From CALXQW01 sp031553045 (GTDB lineage: Bacteria > Verrucomicrobiota > Verrucomicrobiia > Opitutales > Intestinicryptomonadaceae): a stretch of 64,000 nucleotides of DNA. Below the pieces are notes generated by a model. It had not been told where the DNA came from, did no database searches, and saw only the letters and a program-made list of their open reading frames with translations. The stretch is from contig JAVBLZ010000013.1 in NCBI GenBank assembly GCA_031553045.1, positions 41,862 through 105,861 of the forward strand, read 5' to 3'. This document shows, piece by piece, positions 45,880-55,620 of the stretch. Position 1 is the first letter of the stretch, and each line of letters begins with the position of its first letter. Made by a program: the position numbers and the translations under genes.

Positions 45880-47739
45880 ATGAAAATTTTTACATTTTTA
45901 CTGCTTCTTGTTGCGGCAGCCGCAGGGGGATTTTATTACTATCAAAATTACTATATCAAACAAACGCCAAGCAAGGCGGATGATATGGCGCAAGCACAGG
46001 TCTTAGAGGCAAAAATTGCGAGCTCATCCGAAACATCTTCCAATGAAATCCTCGAGCGTCTTCAAATAGAAGCCAGAGCAAAATTCCCGGATTCAAGCGC
46101 CTCCATTCAAGAAAAATGGGCGCAAACCCAGTATGAAAACAAGCTTTTGATAGACAAATTACCCCTTCCGAAAGGCATGAGTGAGCCTGAATTTGCAAGG
46201 CTTAAAGACACTTTTGACACCTCTATGCCACTGCGTTATAATGAGCAATATTCCGCACTCAGAGACCAAATTAAAGCTTATCTGGATATTGAACGCATTG
46301 AGGGAATCAGAAATATCGACAAAAAAGATTTTGATTTCGCAAAACAAAAATCCGCCTTGATGTACCCTTCAAATTTTGTGCAGCAGCGCAATTACCTTGA
46401 AAGCTATGCGGAATCTAGCCTGAAAATAAATTCCCAGAAAGAGATTTTATCTGCGGAAGATTTTAGCCGCTTAAAATTGCAGGCGTACAATCTATACCCG
46501 GACAATCCGCTTGAGGCTTCTACATATTTTTTAAAACAGGCAAACGCAAAGTTTGTCATAGACTCTCAATATGCCGCAGATACGTACAGGGCAAGGGTTG
46601 CAATGGCAAGAATGCAATATCCCAACGACTACGCCGCACAGTATGATTTTCTGAGGGCAAGCACATCGCTGGGTGTTTCTAATTTGCAAAATATAAAAGA
46701 TTTGAAAAACGCCTCGGGCGAGGCAATAGATTTTCAACACATATTCACGCTCAACACTATTGCCGGCAAACGCCCGGCAATTCTCACAAACTTGGGCGGA
46801 AAACCCGTCTTCATCACCGCACACACTGTCTTGAACGCCGGTGAGAGCATCGTGCTTGAGAATGAAATTGAAAAAATAAAATGCTCAAAAATCGTCTATT
46901 CAAAAAACTATCCAATCGCCCTCTTGCAGCCGGACACAACGCCTAAAACAAAGGGCGCAGTATTCATAACAGAAGAAGAACTTTTGACCATAGATAAGCT
47001 GCCCGTGCTGGCAGTGGGCTTTGCGCCCGACGGCACTCTTGCCGCAGACGCCGTAATACCAATGCTCACAAAAGAAAAATTTATATATCTTGAACACCCG
47101 TTAAAAACTTTCCGCAATGACTGCGTGTTAATAGACAAGGCTACGGGCAGATACATATCTATATCGGTTTCCTACCCTCGCGTGCCGTATATGCACCCCA
47201 CAGAAATTGAGACGGATACTCTCAAATTCTTAATGAGTGAAGAAAATAAAAGCCCAACCGCAATGTGCATAAAATTTGAACACTGTGAAAAAAGATTCAG
47301 GGAAAGCCAGTTTGAAGGCGTAACTTCTTTCGCAAAACCCAAAGACCTTACAACGTGGATGAAATGGGATGACAAAGTGTATAACGAGCAATGTAAAATT
47401 CTTGAAGAAATCACCTCAAGAAACTTAAGCTTCATAAAGTGTTTCGCAAATTACAAGGCAAGCAATATGAGCTCTAGCCCCCTTATTTATGAAATTTGGA
47501 ACAAAGCGCAAAAAATAACAAATTCTAGAAAAAGCGGCAAATCTTCCGCAATTTCATACGGCAATAATTTAATAGCTTTGCTTGAACAAGACATAAAAAA
47601 ATATCCTGAAAATTACTTTTATCCCATTCTTAGCAAAGAAGCGGCGCATCAAATAGAGCTACGGAAAATAATTTTAGACACTCTGGCTGAAATCAAAAAG
47701 TCAAACGAATATTCAAGATTGCTGCCCAGCGACGATTGA
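45880..47739 (+). CDS. Unknown membrane-anchored protein with a degenerate trypsin-like core
   Basis: A 619-residue protein. The N-terminus MKIFTFLLLLVAAAAGGFYY is an uncleaved anchor or signal. Residues about 50-270 contain four to five loose helical repeats of about 45-60 residues built on a shared pattern (for example ALMYPSNFVQQRNYLESY, YNLYPDNPLEASTYFLKQ, ARMQYPNDYAAQYDFLRA). Residues about 300-430 resemble the order of a trypsin-like fold: FITAHTVL (about 312), NYPIALLQPD (about 343), LPVLAVGF (about 374), TFRNDCVLIDKATGRYISI (about 409), where the nucleophile motif GNSGG is not kept. The last 190 residues are unassigned. It may be an inactive protease-fold scaffold. The function is unknown. 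Confidence 0.6.
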   Translation: MKIFTFLLLLVAAAAGGFYYYQNYYIKQTPSKADDMAQAQVLEAKIASSSETSSNEILERLQIEARAKFPDSSASIQEKWAQTQYENKLLIDKLPLPKGMSEPEFARLKDTFDTSMPLRYNEQYSALRDQIKAYLDIERIEGIRNIDKKDFDFAKQKSALMYPSNFVQQRNYLESYAESSLKINSQKEILSAEDFSRLKLQAYNLYPDNPLEASTYFLKQANAKFVIDSQYAADTYRARVAMARMQYPNDYAAQYDFLRASTSLGVSNLQNIKDLKNASGEAIDFQHIFTLNTIAGKRPAILTNLGGKPVFITAHTVLNAGESIVLENEIEKIKCSKIVYSKNYPIALLQPDTTPKTKGAVFITEEELLTIDKLPVLAVGFAPDGTLAADAVIPMLTKEKFIYLEHPLKTFRNDCVLIDKATGRYISISVSYPRVPYMHPTEIETDTLKFLMSEENKSPTAMCIKFEHCEKRFRESQFEGVTSFAKPKDLTTWMKWDDKVYNEQCKILEEITSRNLSFIKCFANYKASNMSSSPLIYEIWNKAQKITNSRKSGKSSAISYGNNLIALLEQDIKKYPENYFYPILSKEAAHQIELRKIILDTLAEIKKSNEYSRLLPSDD

Positions 47740-47767
47740 GTTTTGCCAACAGCCGCAACATTTGCAG

Positions 47768-47790
47768 ACTGGAGAATGCTCCAGTTTTTT
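47768..47790 (+). terminator. Intrinsic terminator
   Basis: ACTGGAG-AATG-CTCCAGT followed by six T residues, 30 bp after the stop of the unknown anchored protein. Confidence 0.88.
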
Positions 47791-47865
47791 GTTGCCCGCA
47801 ATAACAGCTTTATGCTAGTCTTATGCGATTCATAATGACGCATATTGCGCCAAATATTTTACGCC

Positions 47866-50800
47866 ATGATAGATAAAACAAAATTAGGCATAGACCCTCT
47901 CACAAATAAAACAACCCTAGATGAAAAGCTTTTCATGGAATACGTGAATTTGCGTCTGGCGGCATTCAATCAGCCCGTCTATGGCAACTTGAACGACTAT
48001 CCTTTTATGGGGTTGGCAGGCCCAATGATAGCAAGCTTCAAAGAATTTATGCGCACTCTGGGCGAAAACTATTACTGCCCTGCAGACCAGCGTATCATGA
48101 GGTTTTTGCAAAATTATTTCAGGGATGAAACAGACATCAACCCCAAAGACTTGCAACTGCCCTTGCAGACAATATCGCTAGACAGGTTTGGTCTGGCGCG
48201 CATGCTGTCCTTGCCCCCAGACTCCGACAAATATGAAAGTGAAATTGTCTCATCTTACCGTATAAAACAAGGCGTATTGCACAACCCACGCAGCGATAAG
48301 CGCACAACAAAAGGCGTTTTCCACATTGCAGAAGGCGGTCTGCCAATTCCTGACGATAAAATTTCCGTACCAAAAAGGGTCTTTTTTGAAATTTTTAAAG
48401 CTGCATTAAAAGTTCCCGAAAAATATTTGGAACTACCCTTTACTTCAACGCAAAAAGACAAAGCCAAGGCTTGGACAAGTCTTTACATGCGCCCTACCGT
48501 GTATCCTGAAATTCCAAATGCTTACTCTCAAAAAACTATGGAAATTAGGATGTTCACGCCGGGTGGGCTAGTTTCAAACATAGATTTTGCCGAAAGCATA
48601 TTTGGCAACGCAGGCAACCCCTATCTGCGTGAGAACAATCCGTCTTTAGACTTTGAAGGTTGGACAGGGCACACCGGCTGCATCATGCTTGCGCCTCAGC
48701 TTTCAACATACACAAAAAAGCAGTTGGGCCTGCCCAACATCAAAGACGCCACCGCACGCCAAAAGCGCGACAAAATGTGCTGGGAAAATGAAGACGAACT
48801 TTATAATGACGGCAAACCCTTTAAAATCACGGCAAGAGACAATAGCGGCGTAATACTCTCAATAATATCAGACAACTATTTTGGCTACACGAAAAAGGAA
48901 GTTAAAACTCACATAAGTTTTTCCGCAAATCTTTACGGTCAGTGCGAGGAAGAACATAGCGGCGGGGCTTTGGCGTTTTCGACAAGAGACCTCGGCGAAG
49001 ACTTCATCATGAGCCGATACCAGCCCGACGATACCTACACTTTTGAAAATGTAACAAAGCTTTTGGAAGGCACTATAGACGTGCATCCAGACGGTTGGGC
49101 TACGGATAAAAAATACCCAAATATAGTCTATATAGATGCGTCTTCATATTTTTCTCTCAAAACACAAACCATAACTTGGAATGTCGGAGCGAAAGAAAAA
49201 TCTATGCGCCTGAGCCCCGGCAAGGTTTATGTGTCGCCTTGGGGTTACAAGGTGGAAATGATACGCCCTCATGAACAAAGGCGTTGGAGGCTTGTCGGCA
49301 TTTTGGATGAAGGCGTTTTCTGCCACAAACCCGCAACGGTTTCCGGCGGCGGCAAAAGTGAAATTGCCAAAGACATAACCGACGTAATCATACACGGCCC
49401 TTCAATAGTGGCGGATTTTAAAAATGATATTTTAAAAGTTGAAGAAATCATAAATAAAAACTACGGCGACAGATTTGTGGATGAGGCGGAAAATCATCAT
49501 GAAAAAAGCAGAAAATTTTTGGACGAAAAACGCACGCTTGGTTCGGTGGTAAAACTTCTCACCCCATCAAAACTGTACAAGCCCGAATATAACGCATGGC
49601 TTGATTCAATACCTTTTTACATCAGAGAATTTGCCCTCACCGTCAAAAGAAACTATCGCAAAGATTGGGGCGATGATTGGAAGCAGCGTTTCAGCGTGGA
49701 TGTCATAAACGGAAAGTTTGGCAACATACTAAAATTCAAGTCGGCAACAGTACTGACTTCATACTTGCGTGTGGGCTTTACGCAAGACGGCTCTTGGCGC
49801 ACATTCAGCTTGAGGAAAGACTTTTATCCCTCTTATAAAATTCAACTTGAAGATGATATTACGGCTTCCGCAGTTGTGCCTTCTGAAAAAGTCGGCTACC
49901 TGCCAAAGGGAATGGCGGAAATGTATAAGTCTGTTAAGTTTGTGGAAAATTGCGAATACAGGCTCTTTCAACGCCCAGACGAAGGCACTATCATAGGTCA
50001 AGATAAGCGTGCCGAAAAAGATATGTCTCAAGACAATGTCTTTATTTCAAATTACGAACCACTCACCAGAGAGCAGGTTCAGACAATGGCGGACGACGTG
50101 ATACGCTTCAATTATTACACACCGCCAATGCGTGAAAATCTTGAGCAGTTCTTGAAAAATGATAAGCCTGATTATGTGGTTTCCAACGCTTGTCCAAAGA
50201 TGAACAACGGCAAACCCAGCCAAAATGTGCGCTATTTGCAAGATAGGGATGATTTGGTATCGCCCTTCAAATACTATGTCGCCGAAATCGGCTCTAGGCT
50301 AAGAAGAAAAGTTCCTCTTGATAAAAAAGTGCCAAACCCTGTTGCGGCGGTAATAGGCGGCAGAAGAAACAATCCGCCTGCCGAAGGTGTGCGCCCATTG
50401 TCGGTTCACGGTCCCTTGCATTATCTTGAGCTGCCTGAACTTTTCATGGAATACATAGCATCCATGACGGGCAAATCTCCGTCAACTACGGGTGCGGGGC
50501 TTGAAGGGGCTATGACAAAAGCGCCATTCAATGCGCTCTGCCCTGTTTCAGATTTGAATAATGCGCTGGTTTCATTCGCCCTTACTGGTTATGACGGCTG
50601 GCTGAGCTCGGCGGGGTATCTGGGCCCGAAATTCAAGGTTGAGCATGACGTAAGCTTGCTCATTCCTGAAGTTTGGTGCCGTATGCGCCCTGAAGAACGC
50701 TGTCCGGAATTTCTAATCAAACACGGAATGTTGGAACGCTGCCAAGACATAGATTACAAGGGTAAAAAAATCCTCTCATCCAGACTCGGCTGGCGAATCA

Positions 50801-51327
50801 CGCAGGCGTTTGCCATAAATTTCTTTGGCAGAATATTCTCCAACCCTGGCAGCATATTCACAGAAGAAATGTTAAAGCCCGAATTGCAAGATTTAGACAT
50901 TTTTGCCGACAGTATGGATAACATTTCGGGTGCACACACAAGGGCCGCTCAGGAGTATTTCAACGACGGCTCTATTGAAGGCGCTTGTCCGCCACTTAAA
51001 ATGCTTTTGCACATCATGAAAGACGGCAACTTTGAAGGTAAGACTCTTGCCGATGCTGAAATCAGAAACGCCTTCACACGTGAAAGCATACTGAATTCTG
51101 AATGGTATGCGGAAAGACTGGTAATGCGTCAACAAGTGAAAATTAATTATCTGCAAGATTCTGTTGCGCACATGCAAGATATGCTCTCAAAGCCCTGCAA
51201 CAGCGACATAAAGGATTACATCAAATCTAAAATAGAAGCTGCAAACACTAAAATTAAATCCATCAGAAGCATTCAGGCAATCAAAGAAATGGCGGGAACT
51301 TTGGGCGTTGACCCATACTTGTTCTGA
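47866..51327 (+). CDS. Probable diphosphate-dependent PEP carboxykinase
   Basis: A 1153-residue cytosolic protein without signal or TM segments. The start is ATG 47866 (MIDKTKLGIDPLTNKTTLDE). The open frame seven codons upstream begins with TTG. Length and overall sequence fit the PPi-type PEP carboxykinases (about 1130-1155 residues, Propionibacterium, Entamoeba, some Verrucomicrobiota), which interconvert oxaloacetate plus PPi with PEP, CO2 and phosphate. Strings I associate with that family are FMEYIASMTGKSPSTTGAG, AMTKAPFNALCPVSDLNNA and LTGYDGWLSSAGYLGPK (about 850-935). I rely on memory of the family and cannot map each active-site residue. It has its own terminator. Confidence 0.6.
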   Translation: MIDKTKLGIDPLTNKTTLDEKLFMEYVNLRLAAFNQPVYGNLNDYPFMGLAGPMIASFKEFMRTLGENYYCPADQRIMRFLQNYFRDETDINPKDLQLPLQTISLDRFGLARMLSLPPDSDKYESEIVSSYRIKQGVLHNPRSDKRTTKGVFHIAEGGLPIPDDKISVPKRVFFEIFKAALKVPEKYLELPFTSTQKDKAKAWTSLYMRPTVYPEIPNAYSQKTMEIRMFTPGGLVSNIDFAESIFGNAGNPYLRENNPSLDFEGWTGHTGCIMLAPQLSTYTKKQLGLPNIKDATARQKRDKMCWENEDELYNDGKPFKITARDNSGVILSIISDNYFGYTKKEVKTHISFSANLYGQCEEEHSGGALAFSTRDLGEDFIMSRYQPDDTYTFENVTKLLEGTIDVHPDGWATDKKYPNIVYIDASSYFSLKTQTITWNVGAKEKSMRLSPGKVYVSPWGYKVEMIRPHEQRRWRLVGILDEGVFCHKPATVSGGGKSEIAKDITDVIIHGPSIVADFKNDILKVEEIINKNYGDRFVDEAENHHEKSRKFLDEKRTLGSVVKLLTPSKLYKPEYNAWLDSIPFYIREFALTVKRNYRKDWGDDWKQRFSVDVINGKFGNILKFKSATVLTSYLRVGFTQDGSWRTFSLRKDFYPSYKIQLEDDITASAVVPSEKVGYLPKGMAEMYKSVKFVENCEYRLFQRPDEGTIIGQDKRAEKDMSQDNVFISNYEPLTREQVQTMADDVIRFNYYTPPMRENLEQFLKNDKPDYVVSNACPKMNNGKPSQNVRYLQDRDDLVSPFKYYVAEIGSRLRRKVPLDKKVPNPVAAVIGGRRNNPPAEGVRPLSVHGPLHYLELPELFMEYIASMTGKSPSTTGAGLEGAMTKAPFNALCPVSDLNNALVSFALTGYDGWLSSAGYLGPKFKVEHDVSLLIPEVWCRMRPEERCPEFLIKHGMLERCQDIDYKGKKILSSRLGWRITQAFAINFFGRIFSNPGSIFTEEMLKPELQDLDIFADSMDNISGAHTRAAQEYFNDGSIEGACPPLKMLLHIMKDGNFEGKTLADAEIRNAFTRESILNSEWYAERLVMRQQVKINYLQDSVAHMQDMLSKPCNSDIKDYIKSKIEAANTKIKSIRSIQAIKEMAGTLGVDPYLF

Positions 51328-51328
51328 G

Positions 51329-51360
51329 AAAAAGCTGCGCTTTTGCGCAGCTTTTATTTT
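51329..51360 (+). terminator. Intrinsic terminator of the PEP carboxykinase-like gene
   Basis: AAAGCTGCGC-TTTT-GCGCAGCTTT followed by a T-rich tract. It begins 2-3 bp after the stop codon and ends just before the next gene. Confidence 0.88.
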
Positions 51361-51366
51361 AATTTT

Positions 51367-52092
51367 ATGACATTTACCTACATATACCACAGCGCCTACG
51401 CCATAGAAAATAATGACGCCCTTGTTGTTGTGGATTTTTTTGAAGACGCCGCTAGCAACGCTTATCCAGACGGTTTTGAGGCGTATCTAAAAAAAACCAA
51501 AAAGCCCGTCTATATACTTTCAACGCATTCTCACCCAGACCATTTCAACCAAAAAATTCTTTTTTGGCGCAATGATTTGGAAAAAGTAAAGTATATCTTT
51601 TGCCGTGAAATTTTCCAAAAGCAAGTTGCTAAAAATGTACAGGCGACATATCTGAATTTGTTTGAAGAATATGTCGATGAAACAATAAAAATTCAGGCGT
51701 TCGGCTCTACGGATATTGGCGGCTCTTTTTATATTGAGCTGGGCGGCAAAAAAATCTTCCATGCAGGAGACCTAAACAACTGGCATTGGCAGGCGGAATC
51801 TACAAAACAAGAGATTGAAAGAGCTCAACGCCAATATGACAGACAGCTTGAAAGATTGTTTAAAAGACATCCCGTTTTGGATGTTGCAATGTTCCCAATA
51901 GATTCACGCATGGGCAAAAATTATTTCTTGGGCGCAAAAGAATTTGTGGAAAAAATAAAAGTTGCCACACTTTTACCTATGCATTTTTGGGACAAGTATG
52001 ACTTGCTTTCAGACTTTGACGATGCGGCAAAAGAAAATTCCACAACCTACATAAAGCCCACTCACAAAGCCTTTAAGATTGAAGTAGAGTAA
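51367..52092 (+). CDS. MBL-fold metallo-hydrolase
   Basis: A 241-residue metallo-beta-lactamase-fold protein. The start is ATG 51367. The upstream open frame runs through the terminator hairpin. The metal motif is STHSHPDHF (H-x-H-x-D-H), followed by KKIFHAGDLNNWHW (Asp ligand) and LLPMHFWDKYD (final His). No additional domain identifies the substrate. Relatives include UlaG-like lactonases and Zn-dependent hydrolases of unknown role. It follows the PEP carboxykinase-like gene but is separated from it by a terminator. Confidence 0.82.
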   Translation: MTFTYIYHSAYAIENNDALVVVDFFEDAASNAYPDGFEAYLKKTKKPVYILSTHSHPDHFNQKILFWRNDLEKVKYIFCREIFQKQVAKNVQATYLNLFEEYVDETIKIQAFGSTDIGGSFYIELGGKKIFHAGDLNNWHWQAESTKQEIERAQRQYDRQLERLFKRHPVLDVAMFPIDSRMGKNYFLGAKEFVEKIKVATLLPMHFWDKYDLLSDFDDAAKENSTTYIKPTHKAFKIEVE

Positions 52093-52182
52093 AAATCTAC
52101 AAACACTTCAAAGCTTGTAAAGCTTGCGCATACGCTTTTATTTTACGCATTTGCTTTTTGCCCGCACGGCAAGCAATATCGC

Positions 52183-52563
52183 CTAAACTCTGGGCTTATA
52201 AATTGCCCTAGCCTGAAAAATTGCGTAAGTTGTTTTAGAAGTTTCGTCGGTAATTACTATATCGCAAATTGATGTCTTCAACTTTTCATGGCTCAATTTT
52301 GCAGTGGCAAGCAAGACCGTGTTTGGCTTCACGGCCTCCATATAATTTATTGTTGCGTTGCTACTCAGCGCAATATGTTCATCAGTATTGGTTATCAAGG
52401 CAAATGCGTAGTCGGCAAGCGTGTAAATGTAACCGCCGTGGACTACGCCGGCGCCGTTTAAAGATGTTTCAGAGCTGTGCCCCAAAACCTTGGCAAAACC
52501 CTGCCCCAGTTCCAGAACTTTAAAGCCCAAAAACTTTGCAAAATTGTCTTTATCTTCTACCAT
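52183..52563 (-). CDS. PaaI-family hotdog thioesterase
   Basis: A 126-residue single hotdog domain. SLNGAGVVHGGYIYTLADYA contains the family HGG motif and catalytic Asp, followed by SSNATINYMEAVKPNTVLLA. It hydrolyses acyl- or aryl-CoA thioesters. It is the last gene of the run ispA-fabV-ilvE, 20 bp after ilvE, so a role near lipid or branched-chain acyl metabolism is possible but not shown. Confidence 0.88.
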   Translation of the reverse strand: MVEDKDNFAKFLGFKVLELGQGFAKVLGHSSETSLNGAGVVHGGYIYTLADYAFALITNTDEHIALSSNATINYMEAVKPNTVLLATAKLSHEKLKTSICDIVITDETSKTTYAIFQARAIYKPRV

Positions 52564-52583
52564 ATATTTCTGAAAAATTCTTG

Positions 52584-53450
52584 CTATATTTTTACGCCGT
52601 CAATGCAGACAAGCTTATTGTATTCCGCAATCAACTTGTTTGTGATTTCGCCGGGCTTTCCATCGCCGATTTTGCGGGCATCAAGCTCTACAAGCGGAAT
52701 CAATTTTGCCGCCGTACCCGTAAGGAAACATTCGTCGGCAACCCAGATGTCATATCTGGTAAGCTCTTTTTCTTGAACTTCATAGCCAAGCTTCAAGGCA
52801 ACTTCAGTTGCCGAAGCCCTAGTCATGCCGCAAAGCGAGCCTGAAGATGTGGGCGGCGTATAGATAACGCCTTCTGTAATTATGAAAATATTGTCGCCGC
52901 TACACTCTGCAACATAGCCCTCATTGTTGAGCAACAGGCACTCCTCAAACCCCAATGCCTGCGCTTCAATCTTAGCCATGATATTGTTGAGATAATTCAA
53001 ACTCTTAATCATGGGCGGCAAAGCTGCGGGAGAGTTCCTGCGGGTTGGCACGGTAATAACCCTCAAACCTTTTTCATAAAGTTCTTTGGGGTAAAGCTGA
53101 ATTTGGTCTGCAATGATAATCAGTTGCGGGTCAGAACAAGACTTGGGAGAGAGCCCAAGCGCACCTTTGCCCCTAGATACCAGCAAGCGTATGTAACCGT
53201 CTGTGAGACCGTTTTCACGGCAGGAAAGGCAAACGGCTTCTATGATTTCCTGCTTGCTCCAAGGCAATTCCAGACAGATTGCCTTGGCAGATTTAAAGAG
53301 CCTGTCTATATGTTTTGAGAGTTTAAAGACATTGCCTGAATATAATCTGATACCCTCAAAAATGCCGTCGCCGTATAAGAACCCGTGGTCGAAAACCGAA
53401 ATTTTCGCATCGTCTTTTTCGTAAAATTTTCCGTTTATATATACTTTCAT
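52584..53450 (-). CDS. ilvE: Branched-chain-amino-acid aminotransferase
   Basis: A 288-residue fold-IV PLP aminotransferase. VYINGKFYEKDDAKISVFDH, then GDGIFEGIRLYSG, the PLP lysine in PPMIKSLNYLNNI, EECLLLNNEGYVAECSGDNI and the phosphate-binding FLTGTAAKLIPL. It makes or degrades Val, Leu and Ile. D-amino-acid aminotransferase and ADC lyase belong to the same fold, but GIRLYSG and the C-terminal features favour IlvE. It lies 17 bp after fabV. Confidence 0.9.
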   Translation of the reverse strand: MKVYINGKFYEKDDAKISVFDHGFLYGDGIFEGIRLYSGNVFKLSKHIDRLFKSAKAICLELPWSKQEIIEAVCLSCRENGLTDGYIRLLVSRGKGALGLSPKSCSDPQLIIIADQIQLYPKELYEKGLRVITVPTRRNSPAALPPMIKSLNYLNNIMAKIEAQALGFEECLLLNNEGYVAECSGDNIFIITEGVIYTPPTSSGSLCGMTRASATEVALKLGYEVQEKELTRYDIWVADECFLTGTAAKLIPLVELDARKIGDGKPGEITNKLIAEYNKLVCIDGVKI

Positions 53451-53467
53451 AGTGTGTTATTTTAAAA

Positions 53468-54664
53468 TTAGTAAAGCTCAACTTCCAGATTTTGGTCTTT
53501 AGAATAATCAACCCCCTCAACCCCAAATCCAAAGAGGTTTAAAAAGGCTTTCTGATACCCTTCAAAGTCTGTGAGTTCACAAAGGTTTGATGAATCAACC
53601 TTCGGCCACATTGCAAAAACTTCGTCTTGAATGTCTTTGCGCAACTCCCAATCGTCGATGCGCACAAGGCCATTGTCATCATACTTCAAGAAAGAATCGT
53701 TATACATCTGCGTTGCAAAAAGCCTCTGTATTTGCGCAATACAATCTTCATGAACGCCCTTTGCTTTCATGATTTTGTAAAGTATAGAGATGTAAAGCGG
53801 TACGACCGGAATTGCGCTTGAAGCCTGAGTTACCAAAGCCTTATTCACAGACACAAACGCTTTGCCCCTGTTGATTTTCAATATTGCATCCAACTTTTGT
53901 GCGGTTTCTTCGAGGTCTTTTTTTGCCGCACCTATTGAACCTTCACGATATATTGAGTACGTAAGCTCCGGACCTATATATGAGTATGCAACGCTTGTGC
54001 AGCCTTCGGCAATCAGACCTTCAGCTTCCAACGCCTCAACCCAAAGCCGCCAATCTTCACCGCCCATTACTTTTACAGTATCGGCAATTTCTTCAGGGCT
54101 TGCCACGGGTATTGTGGCTTCCACAATTTGCGCCCTGTCAGTATCCAAAGATTTCTGCACTATTTCTTTGCCCACAGTTTTTAAAACGCTCTTATAAATC
54201 TGCCCTGTTTTTGGGTCTGTACGGCGTGGGCTTGCCAAGGAATAGACTATCAAATCAACCTTCCCTGACGGACTTTTCTTGATTGCTTCTATGGTTTGCG
54301 CCTTGATTTCATTGGAAAATGCGTCGCCATTTATGTTTGCGGCGTAAAGACCTTTTGCTTTTGCAAGATTTGTAAATTCAGCAGTGTTGTACCAACCCGC
54401 CGACGCCGTACGTTCTTTGGCATTGTCGCCGCCTCTTTCAAAAAATACGCCTATTGTGGCGGCGCCGCAACCGAATGCTGCGGTAATCCTGCTTGCCAAG
54501 CCGTAGCCTGTAGATGCGCCAATTATTAGTGCGGTCTTGCAGCCATTTTCAATTTTGCCCTTACCTATAACATAATCAACCTGATTGCGGACGTTTTGTG
54601 CGCAACCCTCAGGATGGGCGGTTATACAAAGGAAACCCTTAACTTTTGGTTTAATTATCGCCAT
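53468..54664 (-). CDS. fabV: Trans-2-enoyl-ACP/CoA reductase FabV
   Basis: A 398-residue NADH-dependent enoyl reductase of the FabV/TER class. Opening IIKPKVKGFLCITAHPEGCA, Rossmann stretch KTALIIGASTGYGLASRITA, then YSLASPRRTDPKTG, and the active-site Tyr-x8-Lys segment ending in YREGSIGAAKKDLE. It reduces enoyl thioesters in fatty-acid elongation or crotonyl-CoA in butyrate-type fermentation. FabV is typically insensitive to triclosan. Its ATG shares one base with the ispA stop (TAATG). Confidence 0.95.
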   Translation of the reverse strand: MAIIKPKVKGFLCITAHPEGCAQNVRNQVDYVIGKGKIENGCKTALIIGASTGYGLASRITAAFGCGAATIGVFFERGGDNAKERTASAGWYNTAEFTNLAKAKGLYAANINGDAFSNEIKAQTIEAIKKSPSGKVDLIVYSLASPRRTDPKTGQIYKSVLKTVGKEIVQKSLDTDRAQIVEATIPVASPEEIADTVKVMGGEDWRLWVEALEAEGLIAEGCTSVAYSYIGPELTYSIYREGSIGAAKKDLEETAQKLDAILKINRGKAFVSVNKALVTQASSAIPVVPLYISILYKIMKAKGVHEDCIAQIQRLFATQMYNDSFLKYDDNGLVRIDDWELRKDIQDEVFAMWPKVDSSNLCELTDFEGYQKAFLNLFGFGVEGVDYSKDQNLEVELY

Positions 54665-55557
54665 TAGTTTATCCTATTTTTCATGTATTCTATTAAAGCT
54701 TTAAGAAAGTTACAACTGTCGCTTAAAGAGTTGCATTCTGCAATGGCGGAATCGCTGAGCTCTGCGGCGTATTTGCGTGCGCCGTCAAGACCGTATAAAG
54801 AAACCGCCGTAAGTTTTGCATTTTGCTCATCCAAACCCACAGGCTTGCCCATAGTTTCAGCGTCGCTTGTAACGTCCAAAATGTCGTCGATAATTTGGAA
54901 AGCCAAACCAATCTTTTGACCGATGGAATATGCGGCGGCAAGCCTTTCTGCCGTGCAAGCATCTGAAAGCCTAACCCCCATTGTTACCGCCGAAGTAATC
55001 AAGGCGGCAGTTTTATTGAGGTGTATAAACTCCAACTTTTCACGGGTCATCTTGCCGTCTCTCTCGCCCAAAATATCTTCCACCTGACCGCCTATGAGCT
55101 TCATGCTTGATGAAGCGTCTCCCAAATCTCTCACCAAACCTGCGGCGACTTCAGGCGTATCTTTATAAGACTCCGCCAATATCCACAGCCCGAATGTCAA
55201 AAGTGCATCGCCCGCCAAAAGCGCAATGGCATCGTCAAATTTTTTGTGGCAAGTTGGCACGCCCCTGCGCAAGTCGGAATTATCCATGCAGGGCAAATCG
55301 TCATGTATGAGAGAGTACGTGTGTATGGATTCTATCCCAACACAAGCTGCCATAGGGTCTAACTTTGACGGAAAAAGCTCATACGCTGCAAGCAACAATA
55401 TCGGACGCAAACGCTTGCCGCCAACTTTCATGCTGTAATGCATGGCTTCATGCACTATGGCGGGCCTTGTAGAAATTGCGGGCAAAAACTTTTCTATACC
55501 TGCTTCAACAGACAATCTTTTTTGCTCCAGCCTACTTTTAAATTCTTCTTTAGTCAT
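54664..55557 (-). CDS. ispA: Polyprenyl (farnesyl/geranylgeranyl) diphosphate synthase
   Basis: A 297-residue trans-prenyltransferase. The first Asp-rich motif is LIHDDLPCMDNSDLRRG (DDxxxxD type), the second is QIIDDILD. GGKRLRPILLLAAYEL and GGQVEDILGE are conserved. The two residues between Asp motifs and length fit FPP synthase (IspA), but chain length cannot be fixed by eye. It feeds quinone, undecaprenyl and, given hpnH in the window, possibly hopanoid synthesis. It is coupled to fabV and lies 63 bp after the UDG gene. Confidence 0.93.
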   Translation of the reverse strand: MTKEEFKSRLEQKRLSVEAGIEKFLPAISTRPAIVHEAMHYSMKVGGKRLRPILLLAAYELFPSKLDPMAACVGIESIHTYSLIHDDLPCMDNSDLRRGVPTCHKKFDDAIALLAGDALLTFGLWILAESYKDTPEVAAGLVRDLGDASSSMKLIGGQVEDILGERDGKMTREKLEFIHLNKTAALITSAVTMGVRLSDACTAERLAAAYSIGQKIGLAFQIIDDILDVTSDAETMGKPVGLDEQNAKLTAVSLYGLDGARKYAAELSDSAIAECNSLSDSCNFLKALIEYMKNRIN

Positions 55558-55620
55558 AATATCAAAATTAGTTTTTCAAAATAAAGTGTTTTTGTAAAGC
55601 CATTTGTAGATATGCAAGAA

